Below, piece after piece: positions 1 to 9,068 of a stretch of 64,000 bases of DNA (within the stretch, counting starts at the first letter, position 1; the number at the start of each line of letters is the position of its first letter). The notes under the pieces are model-generated. The model searched no databases. It was not told where the DNA came from and was given only the letters and a program-made list of their open reading frames with translations. The stretch is from Vibrio sinaloensis (GTDB lineage Bacteria > Pseudomonadota > Gammaproteobacteria > Enterobacterales > Vibrionaceae), in assembly GCF_023195835.1 (NCBI RefSeq), contig NZ_CP096199.1, forward strand, positions 186,001 to 250,000, written 5' to 3'. The position numbers and the translations under genes are program-made.

Positions 1-69
1 GAGCTTCGAGTGATTGCTTTTGACCTTACTCGTTGCTCTCGACTCGGCGCGAAGCACTCTCGTATCTTT
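1..69. other. Intergenic edge downstream of purH
   Basis: Non-coding sequence after the purH stop codon (purH is on the minus strand). It holds several CGAG/CTCG words and a GCGCGAAGC stretch resembling the CGAG-rich material found after other minus-strand stops in this window, but the spacing is irregular. purD usually follows purH in this group; it would lie outside the window. Confidence 0.4.
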
Positions 70-1662
70 TTAATGACGGAAGTGACGCATGCCGGTAAAG
101 ATCATCGCCATACCATGCTCGTCGGCTGCTGCGATAACTTCGTCATCACGCATAGAGCCGCCCGGTTGAATCACGCACTTAATGCCCGCTTCGGCTGCTG
201 CATCGATACCATCACGGAATGGGAAGAAGGCATCCGATGCCATTACACAACCTTCAACCTGTAGGCCTTCGTCAGCGGCTTTGATGCCTGCGATTTTCGC
301 AGAGTAAACGCGGCTCATTTGGCCTGCGCCGACACCGATTGTCATGTCACCTTTTGAGTAAACAATCGCGTTTGATTTCACGTATTTCGCGACTTTCCAG
401 CAGAATAGCGCATCTTTGAGCTCTTCTTCTGTCGGCTGGCGTTTAGAAACCACTTTTAGATCATCCAGGCTCACCATACCCTGGTCACGGTCTTGAACCA
501 GTAGGCCGCCGTTAACGCGCTTAACATCAAAGCCGGTTGTCTTGGTTGTCCACTCGCCGCACTCTAGTAGGCGAACGTTCTTCTTCGCTGCAACCACTTC
601 AATTGCTTCTGCTGATACCGATGGCGCGATGATCACTTCGACAAACTGACGCTCAACGATCGCAGTTGCTGTTGCTGCGTCTAGCTCTTGGTTAAAGGCG
701 ATGATGCCGCCGAATGCTGAGGTAGGGTCGGTTTGGTAGGCGCGGTCATAAGCTTCAAGAATGTTGCTGCCTAGCGCAACGCCACATGGGTTAGCGTGCT
801 TAACGATGACACAGGCTGGCTGGTCGAACTCTTTCACGCACTCAAGCGCTGCGTCTGTATCTGCAATATTGTTGTAAGAAAGGGCTTTACCTTGGATTTG
901 ACGAGCTGTTGAAACAGACGCTTCTTCTGGATTTGCTTCTACGTAGAAAGCAGCATCTTGGTGGCTGTTCTCACCGTAGCGCATATCTTGTTTCTTGATG
1001 AACTGCTGGTTGAAAGTGCGAGGGAATTTAGACTCTTCATCACCTTCCTTGTTCTCTCCGTATGAGGGAACCATAGTGCCGAAGTAGTTGGCAATCATAC
1101 CGTCGTAAGCCGCCGTGTGCTCGAACGCTGCGATAGCTAGGTCAAAACGAGTGTCTAGCGTAAGAGACTTGTCGTTTGCGTCCATCTCAGCGATAACACG
1201 GTCATAGTCGTGAGCATTTACAACGATAGTGACATCTTTGTGGTTTTTCGCCGCAGAGCGAACCATAGTCGGGCCGCCGATATCGATGTTCTCAACGGCG
1301 TCAGCGAGAGTACAGCCTTGTTTTGCGACGGTTTCTGCGAATGGGTAAAGGTTAACCACCACCATATCGATTGGATTGATGCCGTGCTTTTGCATAACCT
1401 CATCGTCTTGACCACGACGACCTAGCACACCACCGTGCACTTTAGGGTGAAGTGTTTTAACACGACCATCCATCATCTCAGGAAATCCAGTGTAGTCAGA
1501 CACTTCGGTTACTGAGATGCCTTTTTCTGCCAGTAGGCGAGCGGTGCCGCCCGTGGATAGGATATCCACGCCACGCTCAGCAAGAGCCTGAGCAAATTCT
1601 ACGATACCAGTCTTGTCTGATACGCTAATTAAAGCGCGGCGAATAGGACGAGCGTTAGTCAT
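70..1662 (-). CDS. purH: Bifunctional AICAR formyltransferase / IMP cyclohydrolase
   Basis: Catalyses the last two steps of IMP synthesis: formyl transfer from 10-formyl-THF to AICAR, then ring closure. The 530 residues match the usual family length. The N-terminal third is the MGS-like cyclohydrolase domain (ISVSDKTG near residue 13, the [13 protein letters not shown] block near 66-78). The C-terminal part is the transformylase, with the catalytic Lys-His pair visible at K288-H289 in VKHANPCG. It starts at ATG. It is divergent from zntR across 282 bp that contain a PurR-like box. The cytosolic role is certain from family knowledge. Confidence 0.98.
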   Translation of the reverse strand: MTNARPIRRALISVSDKTGIVEFAQALAERGVDILSTGGTARLLAEKGISVTEVSDYTGFPEMMDGRVKTLHPKVHGGVLGRRGQDDEVMQKHGINPIDMVVVNLYPFAETVAKQGCTLADAVENIDIGGPTMVRSAAKNHKDVTIVVNAHDYDRVIAEMDANDKSLTLDTRFDLAIAAFEHTAAYDGMIANYFGTMVPSYGENKEGDEESKFPRTFNQQFIKKQDMRYGENSHQDAAFYVEANPEEASVSTARQIQGKALSYNNIADTDAALECVKEFDQPACVIVKHANPCGVALGSNILEAYDRAYQTDPTSAFGGIIAFNQELDAATATAIVERQFVEVIIAPSVSAEAIEVVAAKKNVRLLECGEWTTKTTGFDVKRVNGGLLVQDRDQGMVSLDDLKVVSKRQPTEEELKDALFCWKVAKYVKSNAIVYSKGDMTIGVGAGQMSRVYSAKIAGIKAADEGLQVEGCVMASDAFFPFRDGIDAAAEAGIKCVIQPGGSMRDDEVIAAADEHGMAMIFTGMRHFRH

Positions 1663-1857
1663 GCTTCCATTTCCTCAAAGTCACAGAGTTAATATAAAGA
1701 TATTTGCCAAAAATGAACTTGTTCTTACGCTCTGTTATATTGCTAACGGGTAAGAGATTGGCCAGTTTTGGTAAAGACCTTTGTCATCATCCACTGATGC
1801 AAAACGAGTCTCTGAGTTTGGTGGCGCACATTCTAACTAATTTATTACAAAAAAGCT

Positions 1858-1875
1858 CGCGCAATCGTTTGGCAT
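1858..1875. promoter_or_regulatory. Candidate PurR operator between purH and zntR
   Basis: The sequence GCGCAATCGTTTGGCA matches about 11 of 16 positions of the palindromic PurR box (ACGCAAACGTTTGCGT), including the central CG. It lies about 195 bp upstream of the purH start and 70 bp upstream of zntR. purH is a PurR-regulon member in enterobacteria; operator function here is inferred. Confidence 0.45.
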
Positions 1876-1944
1876 CGCAAAAATAATTGCAAAAACAGCC
1901 ATTGTTGATGGTAAACGTAATGAAAGCGTTAAATAGGAAGTGTT

Positions 1945-2373
1945 ATGTTTCAGATCGGCGAACTGGCAAAACGCTGTCAAGTTACAGCGGATACGTTGCG
2001 TTTTTACGAGAAAAACCAGCTGATTAAACCGGCAGGGCGCAGCAGTTCAGGCTATCGTCTCTACAATGAAAGCAATCAGCAGCAGGTCAACTTTATCATT
2101 CGCGCTAAAGACCTTGGCTTGAGCTTAGAAGAGATCCGCGAGTTATTGGAAATTCGTTTAGAAGCGACGGAGCATAGCTGCGCTGAAGTCAAAGCGATCA
2201 CCTCGGCTAAACTGGATCTGATTGATGAGAAGATTGGTGAGTTGACCCGCATTCGTACGGCTCTAAAAAAAATCAATGATGCTTGCTGCGGACACGTCGA
2301 TGATGATGCGAGTCATTGCTCGATTTTAACCGCACTGGCGAGTGAAGAACCCCAAGGAAAGCGTCAGCGTTAA
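1945..2373 (+). CDS. zntR: MerR-family Zn(II)-responsive activator ZntR
   Basis: A 142-residue MerR-type regulator. The N-terminal winged helix reads FQIGELAKRCQVTADTLRFYE, followed by the long dimerisation helix. Ligand positions typical of ZntR are present: C79, the C114-C115 pair, nearby histidines (H117, H124) and C125, just before the conserved SILTAL tail. Known ZntR proteins twist the promoter of a zinc-exporting P-type ATPase; no zntA is in the window. A good ribosome site (AGGAAG) precedes the ATG. It converges with the diguanylate cyclase and their stop codons overlap by 4 bp, leaving no room for a terminator between them. Confidence 0.88.
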   Translation: MFQIGELAKRCQVTADTLRFYEKNQLIKPAGRSSSGYRLYNESNQQQVNFIIRAKDLGLSLEEIRELLEIRLEATEHSCAEVKAITSAKLDLIDEKIGELTRIRTALKKINDACCGHVDDDASHCSILTALASEEPQGKRQR

Positions 2374-3341
2374 GAGGCGCGACGAATGTTCACACTTAGC
2401 TTAGTGTTGGTTTTGATTTGCGGCAGATTGTCGTAATAGAGGGTGACCTGATTTCGTCCGGTTTGCTTCGAGTAGTACATCGCTTTGTCTGCTTGTACCA
2501 TTAACTCGCGCACCGACGAGACTTGAGCGTTGAGCTCTGCAATACCTATACTCACGGTCGGAGTGATCACATGGTCATCAACATGACAAGGCGTTGAAGC
2601 CACACTATCACGAATGCGCTCGGCGATGTCGTAGGCTTGAATGGCGTTGGTTTGGGTTAGGATGACACCAAACTCTTCTCCCCCTAGACGACCGATATGG
2701 TCGTGGCTGCGCACCATGGTTTTACACATTTGTGCTACATGCGTAATCACCTCATCACCAGAAAGGTGACCCACCTGATCGTTGATCTCTTTAAAGTGGT
2801 CTATATCTATCATTAAGCAACTGAGGTGGCGCTGCTGAGGGCGGTCAAACTCTCGCTCTAAGTGCGTCATAAACGCGCGCCGATTGAGAATGCCTGTTAA
2901 CTCATCGGTTTCCGCCTGCTTCTTAAGCTCAGTCTGCTGTAGGTAGCTTTGGGTTATTTCCCGCTCCTGCCATAACACATACTGAAGTCCGTTACTTAAG
3001 GTGATTGGCTTTAAATTGGCTTCAAACCATCGCTGTTCATGCTCCTGCCACGCCTCTAGCGCTTCGATAGACATTTGCAGTTGATCACTCGCGCACAGCG
3101 AGTAATGAAGTTGGCCGCGAGTGCCACCGTTGAGAGCTTGAGTAAATTGATAAGTAAAGCGTTCAACCACTGGCTGGGGTAGGAGTTGATGAAAATGCTG
3201 ACCCACGACTTGATGTTGCAGACCAGCAGAGGGCTCACCGAAAGCATCAATGACGATACCATCTGCAGACATGATCAATAGACGATCAGGCAGTTCTCTA
3301 AGCATCAAGCCTAGCCATTCTTCCTTTTGCATATCAATCAT
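2370..3341 (-). CDS. PAS-GGDEF diguanylate cyclase
   Basis: 323 residues, soluble, no membrane segment. The N-terminal half looks like a PAS sensor (LLIMSADGIVIDAFGEP near residues 21-37), then a short linker and a GGDEF domain from about residue 140. The active-site loop reads GGEEF, so the enzyme should make c-di-GMP from two GTP. An RSHD sequence five residues before GGEEF is a canonical inhibitory I-site (RxxD), implying product feedback. No EAL domain is attached. The PAS ligand is unknown. It overlaps zntR tail to tail and has its own upstream region next to the fis terminator. Confidence 0.92.
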   Translation of the reverse strand: MIDMQKEEWLGLMLRELPDRLLIMSADGIVIDAFGEPSAGLQHQVVGQHFHQLLPQPVVERFTYQFTQALNGGTRGQLHYSLCASDQLQMSIEALEAWQEHEQRWFEANLKPITLSNGLQYVLWQEREITQSYLQQTELKKQAETDELTGILNRRAFMTHLEREFDRPQQRHLSCLMIDIDHFKEINDQVGHLSGDEVITHVAQMCKTMVRSHDHIGRLGGEEFGVILTQTNAIQAYDIAERIRDSVASTPCHVDDHVITPTVSIGIAELNAQVSSVRELMVQADKAMYYSKQTGRNQVTLYYDNLPQIKTNTKLSVNIRRAS

Positions 3342-3453
3342 GTAGAGCGCTCAAAAAAAGTAGTAATTTTTCATTATATCGGCCACTTTTTCATACGCAA
3401 TCGGAATTGATCACAGATTGATGAATCTTTGTACTACTATCGAACTGATTAAT

Positions 3454-3488
3454 ATAAAAAAGCCGGGCTCATAAAATGAGCCCGGCTT
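3454..3488 (-). terminator. Rho-independent terminator of dusB-fis
   Basis: A 13-bp perfect stem (AAGCCGGGCTCAT and complement) with a 3-nt loop. Read on the minus strand it is followed by a T-run, about 25 bp after the fis stop codon. Confidence 0.9.
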
Positions 3489-3514
3489 CAATCGATAAAT
3501 AATGCAATGAATGA

Positions 3515-3811
3515 TTAGTTCATGCCGTATTTTTTCAGTTTCTTGCGAAGAGTACCGCGGTTGATACCCATCATAGTCGCAGCGCGAGTTTGGTTACCGC
3601 GCGTGTATTGCATGATGGTGTCTAGTAGTGGCTGTTCTACTTCAGCTAGAACTAATTCGTATAGTTCTGTGACTTCTTGGCCGTTTAGTTGAGCCAAGTA
3701 GTTTTTAAGAGACGCTTTAACAGAGTCACGTAAAGGCTTTTGCGTAATCTGGTCTTGTGACGTTACTGTAGTTACTGTTAATGCTTCTGAAGTCAGATTT
3801 TGTTCGAACAT
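3515..3811 (-). CDS. fis: Nucleoid protein Fis
   Basis: 98 residues, the standard Fis length. The C-terminal helix-turn-helix ([24 protein letters not shown]) is essentially invariant in the family. Fis bends DNA, activates stable-RNA promoters and affects recombination and quorum-sensing circuits in vibrios. It is second in the conserved dusB-fis operon, 71 bp after dusB, and is closed by a strong terminator. Regulation by growth rate is known for E. coli fis; the promoter would lie upstream of dusB. Confidence 0.98.
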   Translation of the reverse strand: MFEQNLTSEALTVTTVTSQDQITQKPLRDSVKASLKNYLAQLNGQEVTELYELVLAEVEQPLLDTIMQYTRGNQTRAATMMGINRGTLRKKLKKYGMN

Positions 3812-3882
3812 ATTCGGTCTAGCTCTTCTCTTAATTATGATGCAACGTTAAGCCAAGATATGTGCAGCGTGTGCTGCAATAT

Positions 3883-4845
3883 TTAGGCTAAATCAAAATA
3901 CTCTTCTAGCGCCTCAAGTTGCAGCGGGGCTGCATCGAGAGCGTTGAAGGTACGGCGAAACTCACTCGCTTGTTCATGTTCTTTTAGGTACCAACCTACG
4001 TGCTTGCGCGCGATTCTTGGGCCCAAATACTCACCATAAAAAGCATGGAGAGCACGAACATGACCGAGCAGAATGTCTTTGACTTCCGCAAGCGGAAGCT
4101 CAGGCATTGTGGTGCCGTTTTCCAAAAAGTGTTGGATTTCCTGAAAAATCCACGGACGTCCTTGGGCAGGGCGTCCAATCATCAAAGCGTCGGCACCGGT
4201 GTACTCCAGTACCTGCTTAGCTTTCTCTGGGCTATCGATATCACCATTGGCGATAACCGGTATTGATACAGCTTGCTTAACCGCTTTAATGCTGTCGTAT
4301 TCCGCCTCACCTTTGTACATGCATGCCTTAGTGCGCCCATGGAGCGCTAAAGCTTGTATGCCGCAGTCTTCGGCTAATTTCGCAATTTGAACACAGTTTT
4401 TATTGTCTGTGTCCCAGCCCGTACGAGTTTTTAATGTCACAGGGACATCCACTGCGTCGACTACTGCTCTCAGAATCTGTTCAATGATGTCTGGATACTG
4501 TAGCAGCGCAGAGCCCGCGAGCTTTTTGTTTACTTTTTTTGCTGGGCAACCCATGTTGATATCGATGATTTGCGCACCGTTTTCAACACTGAACTGAGCA
4601 GCATCGGCCATAAGTTGTGGATCAGCTCCGGCGATTTGTACAGAGCGAATGCCCGATTCGCCTTCGTGTACCATGCGTTGCTTGGATTTAGACGTTTTCC
4701 ATAGTTTTGGGTTGGACGACATCATTTCACTGACGGCCATTCCCGCACCATAGCGGAGACACAACTCTCTAAACGGTCTATCGGTTACCCCAGCCATAGG
4801 AGCAACGATGAGATTATTCTTGAGTTGGTAATTTCCGATTTTCAA
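3883..4845 (-). CDS. dusB: tRNA-dihydrouridine synthase B
   Basis: An FMN-dependent enzyme that reduces uridine in the tRNA D-loop. The 320 residues form a TIM barrel, with [12 protein letters not shown] near residue 16 and the catalytic cysteine in [12 protein letters not shown] (about residue 100). The only start that fits the family N-terminus (KIGNYQL) is a TTG codon at 4845-4843, preceded by a GAAG ribosome site; no ATG lies nearby in frame. It is cotranscribed with fis, as in enterobacteria. The weak TTG start may hold DusB low relative to Fis (inference). Confidence 0.96.
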   Translation of the reverse strand: MKIGNYQLKNNLIVAPMAGVTDRPFRELCLRYGAGMAVSEMMSSNPKLWKTSKSKQRMVHEGESGIRSVQIAGADPQLMADAAQFSVENGAQIIDINMGCPAKKVNKKLAGSALLQYPDIIEQILRAVVDAVDVPVTLKTRTGWDTDNKNCVQIAKLAEDCGIQALALHGRTKACMYKGEAEYDSIKAVKQAVSIPVIANGDIDSPEKAKQVLEYTGADALMIGRPAQGRPWIFQEIQHFLENGTTMPELPLAEVKDILLGHVRALHAFYGEYLGPRIARKHVGWYLKEHEQASEFRRTFNALDAAPLQLEALEEYFDLA

Positions 4846-4984
4846 AACGTCTTCACAGCTTAGAACCAGTAAGGGCGCGCATTTTACGCATTTTTTAGCG
4901 CCGTGAAAAGACTAATATTTGAGCATTTACAAATTGTTTTTCCAAAATGCCTAAAAATCAGTCAATTAGCTAGCAAAGTCTTGT

Positions 4985-5872
4985 CTAGCCTTGCTTGCGC
5001 CCCGAGATGCGGCACCATTCACTCTGTTCTTTAATCGGATCAATGTGAAGCTCATCACGGTAATAATTGGCAACATCTTCCGCTTGCGTATCAAGAACAC
5101 CTGACATAGCGAGCTGGCCATTTGGCTTGACTAGTGACTTAATGATTGGCGATAGCTCACGCAGTGGACCGGCGAGAATATTGGCCACGACAACATCTGC
5201 GATCAGTCCTTGTGGTTGATCCTGAGGTAGGAACACTTCAAGTTTGTCAGCCACACCGTTGCGCTCAGCGTTGTCTTTGGACGCTAGCAGCGCTTGAGGA
5301 TCGATATCGATCCCGATCACTTTTTCAGCCCCAAGCTTGATCGCAGCGATCGCAAGAATGCCAGAGCCGCAGCCAAAGTCGATCACCGTTTTTCCAGATA
5401 GGTCTAGCTGCTCTAGCCACTCCAGACACAGTGCAGTAGTCGGGTGGGTACCGGTACCAAAAGCCAGGCCGGGATCGAGCATCACATTGACAGCGTCTGG
5501 CTCAGGGACTTCACGCCAACTTGGGCAAATCCATAGTCTCTCGCCGAACTTCATTGGGTGGAAGTTATCCATCCACTCACGCTCCCAATCTTTATCTTCA
5601 AGCTGCTCAATTTTGTAAGCAAAGCCTTCAGCGAATAGCCCGCTCAGTTTGGTTTGCTCGATGATGAAATCCGTGTCTGCTTCGGCGTCATACAGCGCGA
5701 GGATGTCGGTGTCACCCCAAAGGCGAGTTTCTCCCGGAAGTGGCTCAAACACGGGGGTATCGTGAGCATCTAGGAAGGTGACCGACAAAGCGCCGGTCTC
5801 TTCCATCAGCATATCACCGATCTGCTCTGCGTTTTCGTTGGTGGCATTGAGTTTGATTTGAATCCAAGGCAT
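4985..5872 (-). CDS. prmA: Ribosomal protein L11 methyltransferase
   Basis: 295 residues. The N-terminal substrate-recognition domain (about 1-60) is followed by a class I SAM-dependent methyltransferase fold. The SAM-binding loop [12 protein letters not shown] is near residue 163, and the downstream ANILAGPL motif matches the NPPY-like motif of PrmA. It trimethylates ribosomal protein L11 on several amines. It is the first minus-strand gene downstream of accC, after the accBC terminator, and lies just upstream of dusB. Confidence 0.97.
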   Translation of the reverse strand: MPWIQIKLNATNENAEQIGDMLMEETGALSVTFLDAHDTPVFEPLPGETRLWGDTDILALYDAEADTDFIIEQTKLSGLFAEGFAYKIEQLEDKDWEREWMDNFHPMKFGERLWICPSWREVPEPDAVNVMLDPGLAFGTGTHPTTALCLEWLEQLDLSGKTVIDFGCGSGILAIAAIKLGAEKVIGIDIDPQALLASKDNAERNGVADKLEVFLPQDQPQGLIADVVVANILAGPLRELSPIIKSLVKPNGQLAMSGVLDTQAEDVANYYRDELHIDPIKEQSEWCRISGRKQG

Positions 5873-5940
5873 GGCTATCTGCTCTCAAAAATAAAATTTG
5901 CGCAGAGTGTAGCAGATCTCTGCTGAGATTATAGGCGTAA

Positions 5941-5969
5941 ACAAAAAATGCTCACCGGAGTGAGCATTT
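5941..5969 (-). terminator. Terminator of aroQ-accB-accC
   Basis: Stem AAATGCTCAC with its complement and a 4-nt loop. On the minus strand it runs into a T-rich tract. It lies about 65 bp after the accC stop, beyond a short CGAG-heptad stretch. Confidence 0.8.
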
Positions 5970-6005
5970 GATATTAGTTTCGAGTTTCGAGAGGGAGAGT
6001 TTGTT

Positions 6006-6026
6006 CTCGCAACTCGTCACTCGCAA
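6006..6026 (-). repeat. Three CGAGNNN heptads at the accC 3' end
   Basis: On the plus strand CTCG occurs at 6006, 6013 and 6020, exactly 7 bp apart. On the minus strand these are the units CGAGTGA, CGAGTTG and CGAGAAC, starting about 10 bp after the accC stop and ahead of the terminator. They match the phase and core of the long heptad arrays after trmL and coaA. Confidence 0.6.
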
Positions 6027-6034
6027 CTTTAAGC

Positions 6035-7378
6035 TTACTGAAGCCCTAGCTTCTTCTCTAGGTAATGAATGTTGGCACCACCGTGTTGGAAGTTTTCATC
6101 ATTCATAATGCTTTCTTGTAGCGGCACGTTGGTCTTGATGCCTTCAACAATCATCTCACCGAGTGCGTTCTTCATACGCGCAATCGCGACGTCACGGTTC
6201 TCACCGAAGGTGATCAGTTTACCGATCATTGAATCGTAGTGAGGAGGCACTGTGTAGCCGGTGTAGATGTGCGATTCCCAACGAACGCCCATACCGCCTG
6301 GAGCGTGGAAGCGTTCAATCTTACCTGGTGACGGTAGGAAGCGCTCTGGGTCTTCAGCGTTGATACGACACTCGATCGCGTGGCCGCGAATCTTGATGTC
6401 ATCTTGAGTGAATGACAAAGGCTGGCCTGCGGCAACGCGAAGCTGCTCTTTGATAAGGTCTACACCGGTGACCATTTCAGTCACAGGGTGCTCTACCTGA
6501 ATACGAGTGTTCATTTCGATGAAGTAGAACTCGCCGTTTTCGTAGAGGAATTCAAACGTACCTGCGCCGCGGTAACCGATTTCTAGACAAGCGCGGGTAC
6601 AACGTTCACCGATGTACTTACGCATCTCTTCTGTGATACCTGGTGCTGGTGCTTCTTCAACCACTTTCTGGTGACGACGCTGCATTGAACAGTCACGTTC
6701 ACCTAGGTGGATAGCGCCGCCTTGACCGTCAGCAATCACCTGAACTTCAACGTGACGAGGGTTTTCTAGGAATTTCTCCATGTAAACCATGTCGTTGTTG
6801 AACGCTGCTTTGGCTTCTGCGCGAGTCATGGCAATGGCTTCTACTAGTTCAGCTTCTGAGCGAACCACACGCATACCACGACCGCCGCCGCCGCCAGAGG
6901 CTTTGATGATCACTGGGTAACCGATGCGCTTAGCGTGCGCTCTGTTTTTCGCATCATCGTTATCTAGCGGACCATCTGAACCTGGCACACAAGGGACGCC
7001 GGCTTTTTTCATCGCGGTGATCGCAGAGACTTTGTCGCCCATCATGCGGATGGTATCGGCTTTCGGACCCACAAAGATGAAACCACTGCGCTCTACTTGT
7101 TCGGCAAAGTCAGCGTTTTCAGAAAGGAAACCGTAGCCTGGGTGGATCGCGACTGCGCCCGTGACCTCTGCAGCAGAGATGATGCGCGGGATGTTTAGGT
7201 AGCTATCAATACCACGAGCAGGACCGATACAGATGGCCTCGTCTGCCAGCAATACGTGTTTTAGGTCACGGTCAGCGGTTGAGTGAACCGCAACGGTTTT
7301 GATACCGAGTTCTTTACATGCGCGAAGAATTCGAAGCGCAATCTCGCCTCGGTTCGCGATGACTAATTTATCTAGCAT
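6035..7378 (-). CDS. accC: Acetyl-CoA carboxylase, biotin carboxylase subunit
   Basis: 447 residues, the typical AccC length. An ATP-grasp enzyme that carboxylates the biotin on AccB, the first step of malonyl-CoA synthesis. Visible motifs are the N-terminal [11 protein letters not shown], the glycine-rich ATP loop [12 protein letters not shown] (about residues 159-170), and the [14 protein letters not shown] catalytic block near 288. The ribosome site AGAGGC fits the ATG. The gene follows accB by 15 bp, so the two subunits are cotranslated from one message. Confidence 0.99.
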   Translation of the reverse strand: MLDKLVIANRGEIALRILRACKELGIKTVAVHSTADRDLKHVLLADEAICIGPARGIDSYLNIPRIISAAEVTGAVAIHPGYGFLSENADFAEQVERSGFIFVGPKADTIRMMGDKVSAITAMKKAGVPCVPGSDGPLDNDDAKNRAHAKRIGYPVIIKASGGGGGRGMRVVRSEAELVEAIAMTRAEAKAAFNNDMVYMEKFLENPRHVEVQVIADGQGGAIHLGERDCSMQRRHQKVVEEAPAPGITEEMRKYIGERCTRACLEIGYRGAGTFEFLYENGEFYFIEMNTRIQVEHPVTEMVTGVDLIKEQLRVAAGQPLSFTQDDIKIRGHAIECRINAEDPERFLPSPGKIERFHAPGGMGVRWESHIYTGYTVPPHYDSMIGKLITFGENRDVAIARMKNALGEMIVEGIKTNVPLQESIMNDENFQHGGANIHYLEKKLGLQ

Positions 7379-7393
7379 AAGAGAGAGCCTCTA

Positions 7394-7852
7394 TTATTCG
7401 ATAACAACAAGTGGTTGGTCGAATTCAACTGGCTGGCCGTCTTCAACTAGGATAGCGGTCACAACGCCAGACTTGTCTGCTTCGATTTGGTTCATCATCT
7501 TCATTGCTTCAACAATACACAGAGTATCGCCAGCGTTTACAGATTGACCCACTTCAACAAAGGCTTTTGAATCTGGGCTCGGAGAGCGGTAGAAAGTACC
7601 GACCATTGGAGAAAGAACCTGATGACCAACTGGAGCTGCTGCAGGCGCTGCCGCTTCAGGAGCTGCTGCTGGTGCCGCGGCTGGCGCTGGTGCTGCTACA
7701 GGGGCAGGTGCCGCTGCGTAATGCACTGGTGCTGGAGCGGCTGTACCGTTACGGCTGATGCGTACCGACTCTTCACCTTCAGAGATCTCTAGCTCGGCAA
7801 TGCCAGACTCTTCTACTAATTCGATAAGCTTCTTGATTTTACGGATATCCAT
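7394..7852 (-). CDS. accB: Acetyl-CoA carboxylase, biotin carboxyl carrier protein
   Basis: 152 residues. The N-terminal domain is followed by a flexible Ala/Pro linker (about residues 38-75, repeated [12 protein letters not shown] units) and the C-terminal biotinyl domain. The biotin-accepting lysine is K118 in EAMKMMNQ. It carries carboxybiotin between AccC and the AccAD transferase. It is the middle gene of aroQ-accB-accC, with 61 bp to aroQ upstream. In E. coli AccB also represses its own operon; nothing in the sequence shows that directly here. Confidence 0.99.
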   Translation of the reverse strand: MDIRKIKKLIELVEESGIAELEISEGEESVRISRNGTAAPAPVHYAAAPAPVAAPAPAAAPAAAPEAAAPAAAPVGHQVLSPMVGTFYRSPSPDSKAFVEVGQSVNAGDTLCIVEAMKMMNQIEADKSGVVTAILVEDGQPVEFDQPLVVIE

Positions 7853-7913
7853 CTTTTTCTTTCTCTTTTATCTTGTGAATAAGACAGCTCAACTTGAGCT
7901 GCAGAGTGTTGAG

Positions 7914-8363
7914 TTACTTGGCCTGCAGCGACTTTATTGCGGCAGACAAAGCGAATTCGTAACCTTGCGCACCGAGACCGCAGATCACCCCCTGCGCTTT
8001 ATCAGACAGGTAAGAGTGGTGACGAAAGGGCTCTCGTGCATGCACATTGGATAAATGCACTTCGATAAATGGGATGGCAACCCCAAGCAACGCATCTCTG
8101 AGCGCGACACTGGTGTGAGTGAACGCGGCTGGGTTGATGATGATAAAGTCCACTTGGTTGTAAGCGGCATGAATCGCTTCGATCAACTCATACTCACGGT
8201 TAGATTGGAGGTGGTCTAGCTCGACCCCTGCGTCGTGAGCTTGCTTGGTTAAATTGTCGATAATCTGTGGTAGGGTTGAAGAACCGTAATGAGCGGGTTC
8301 ACGTAGACCTAACAGGTTTAGATTTGGACCATTTAAGACAAGAATGCGTGATTTTGCTGTCAT
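7914..8363 (-). CDS. aroQ: Type II 3-dehydroquinate dehydratase
   Basis: 149 residues, dodecameric type II family. The conserved [14 protein letters not shown] motif near residue 10 includes the catalytic tyrosine-loop region, and [10 protein letters not shown] and [11 protein letters not shown] carry the active-site His and Asn/Ser residues. It converts 3-dehydroquinate to 3-dehydroshikimate in aromatic amino acid synthesis. It heads the accBC operon, a common gammaproteobacterial arrangement. The ATG is preceded by GGAAGATGG. Confidence 0.97.
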   Translation of the reverse strand: MTAKSRILVLNGPNLNLLGLREPAHYGSSTLPQIIDNLTKQAHDAGVELDHLQSNREYELIEAIHAAYNQVDFIIINPAAFTHTSVALRDALLGVAIPFIEVHLSNVHAREPFRHHSYLSDKAQGVICGLGAQGYEFALSAAIKSLQAK

Positions 8364-8600
8364 TATGCTGCCATCTTCCTACTTCATGTTATGAACTAGA
8401 ATACTCCCATATAATTTCAGATTCAGCATGCAAATTTTTAATTAATAGCAGCGAATCTTTGAAATAGACCAAGATTATAGCTAATTCAGCGCAAATCGCA
8501 GCAATTTACTGGTCTAATCACCTGGAAGAGAGATTGGAAGTGGGACGGGGATCTAGGCTCGATGACGGTTGGCACTCGAACCAGTGCGGCAAGGGATGAA

Positions 8601-8639
8601 AAAAACACACCGTGCATAGGATATGCGCGGTGTGTTTTT
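8601..8639 (-). terminator. Terminator beyond acs
   Basis: A 17-bp nearly perfect stem rich in CACACCG, loop of about 5 nt, flanked by A and T runs on both sides so it can act in either direction. On the minus strand it separates acs from aroQ. Confidence 0.85.
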
Positions 8640-8672
8640 GTATGGTTTCTAGTTTCTAGTGCTTATTGTGAC

Positions 8673-8818
8673 CGTCATTCTGAACAGCGAGGCACGAGCG
8701 TGATTCAGAATCTTGTCGCTTGCTAGATCCCAGAGTTGGTTTTCTAGCGACTAGGCGCTCGCCTCGAGGGACTGAAAACCAGATTCCGTATAGCTCGTTC
8801 CTCACTTACGGAATGACG
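8673..8818. repeat. 146-bp inverted-repeat element, copy 1
   Basis: Bounded by CGTCATTC and its complement GAATGACG. The two ends continue as an imperfect inverted repeat of about 40 bp (both contain GAGG.ACGAGC). Each end also folds on itself: ATTCTGAA with TTCAGAAT on the left, ATTCCGTA with TACGGAAT on the right. An inner pair TGGTTTTC / GAAAACCA adds a third stem. No coding capacity. The layout is MITE-like. Confidence 0.8.
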
Positions 8819-8854
8819 CCTTGGATGTCGCTATTTAGAGTCGGGAGATGAGAC

Positions 8855-9000
8855 CGTCATTCTGAACAGCGAGGTACGAGCGTGATTCAGAATTTTGTTG
8901 GTTGCTAGATCCCAGAGTTGGTTTTCTAGCGACTAGGCGCTCGCCTCGAGAGACTGAAAACCAGATTCCGTATAGCTCGTTCCTCACTTACGGAATGACG
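8855..9000. repeat. 146-bp inverted-repeat element, copy 2
   Basis: Same length and ends as the copy beginning at 8673, with only a handful of substitutions by eye, and in the same orientation with a 182-bp period. A left-end-only copy lies at 18622 after crbS. Confidence 0.8.
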
Positions 9001-9018
9001 ACCTAATATAAGTTATTC

Positions 9019-9050
9019 CTAGTTCCTAGAGTTGGGTTTCTAGGAACTAG
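9019..9050. repeat. 32-bp perfect hairpin after acs
   Basis: Arms CTAGTTCCTAGA and TCTAGGAACTAG around an 8-nt loop GTTGGGTT. The same 32 bp occur at 18673-18704 after aphA. It lies 18 bp beyond the acs stop, separated by two CGAG-type units. No T-run follows, so it is not a classical terminator. Confidence 0.75.
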
Positions 9051-9068
9051 GCACTCGCTTCTCGCAAC

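Larger units (their letters stand above)
8364..9068. other. 705-bp gene-free region between acs and aroQ
   Basis: Contains, from left to right: the AT-rich promoter zone of aroQ (about 8364-8520), a strong terminator at 8601-8639, two direct copies of a 146-bp structured element (8673-8818 and 8855-9000), a 32-bp perfect hairpin (9019-9050), and a short CTCG-heptad pair directly after the acs stop. No convincing reading frame. Because the terminator lies beyond the repeats, acs transcripts probably carry both elements in a 3' untranslated region of about 430 nt. Confidence 0.75.

Noticed and set aside
1704..1886. 60-codon plus-strand frame in the purH-zntR gap
   Set aside because: It covers the promoter region and the PurR-like box, has no ribosome site and resembles no family.
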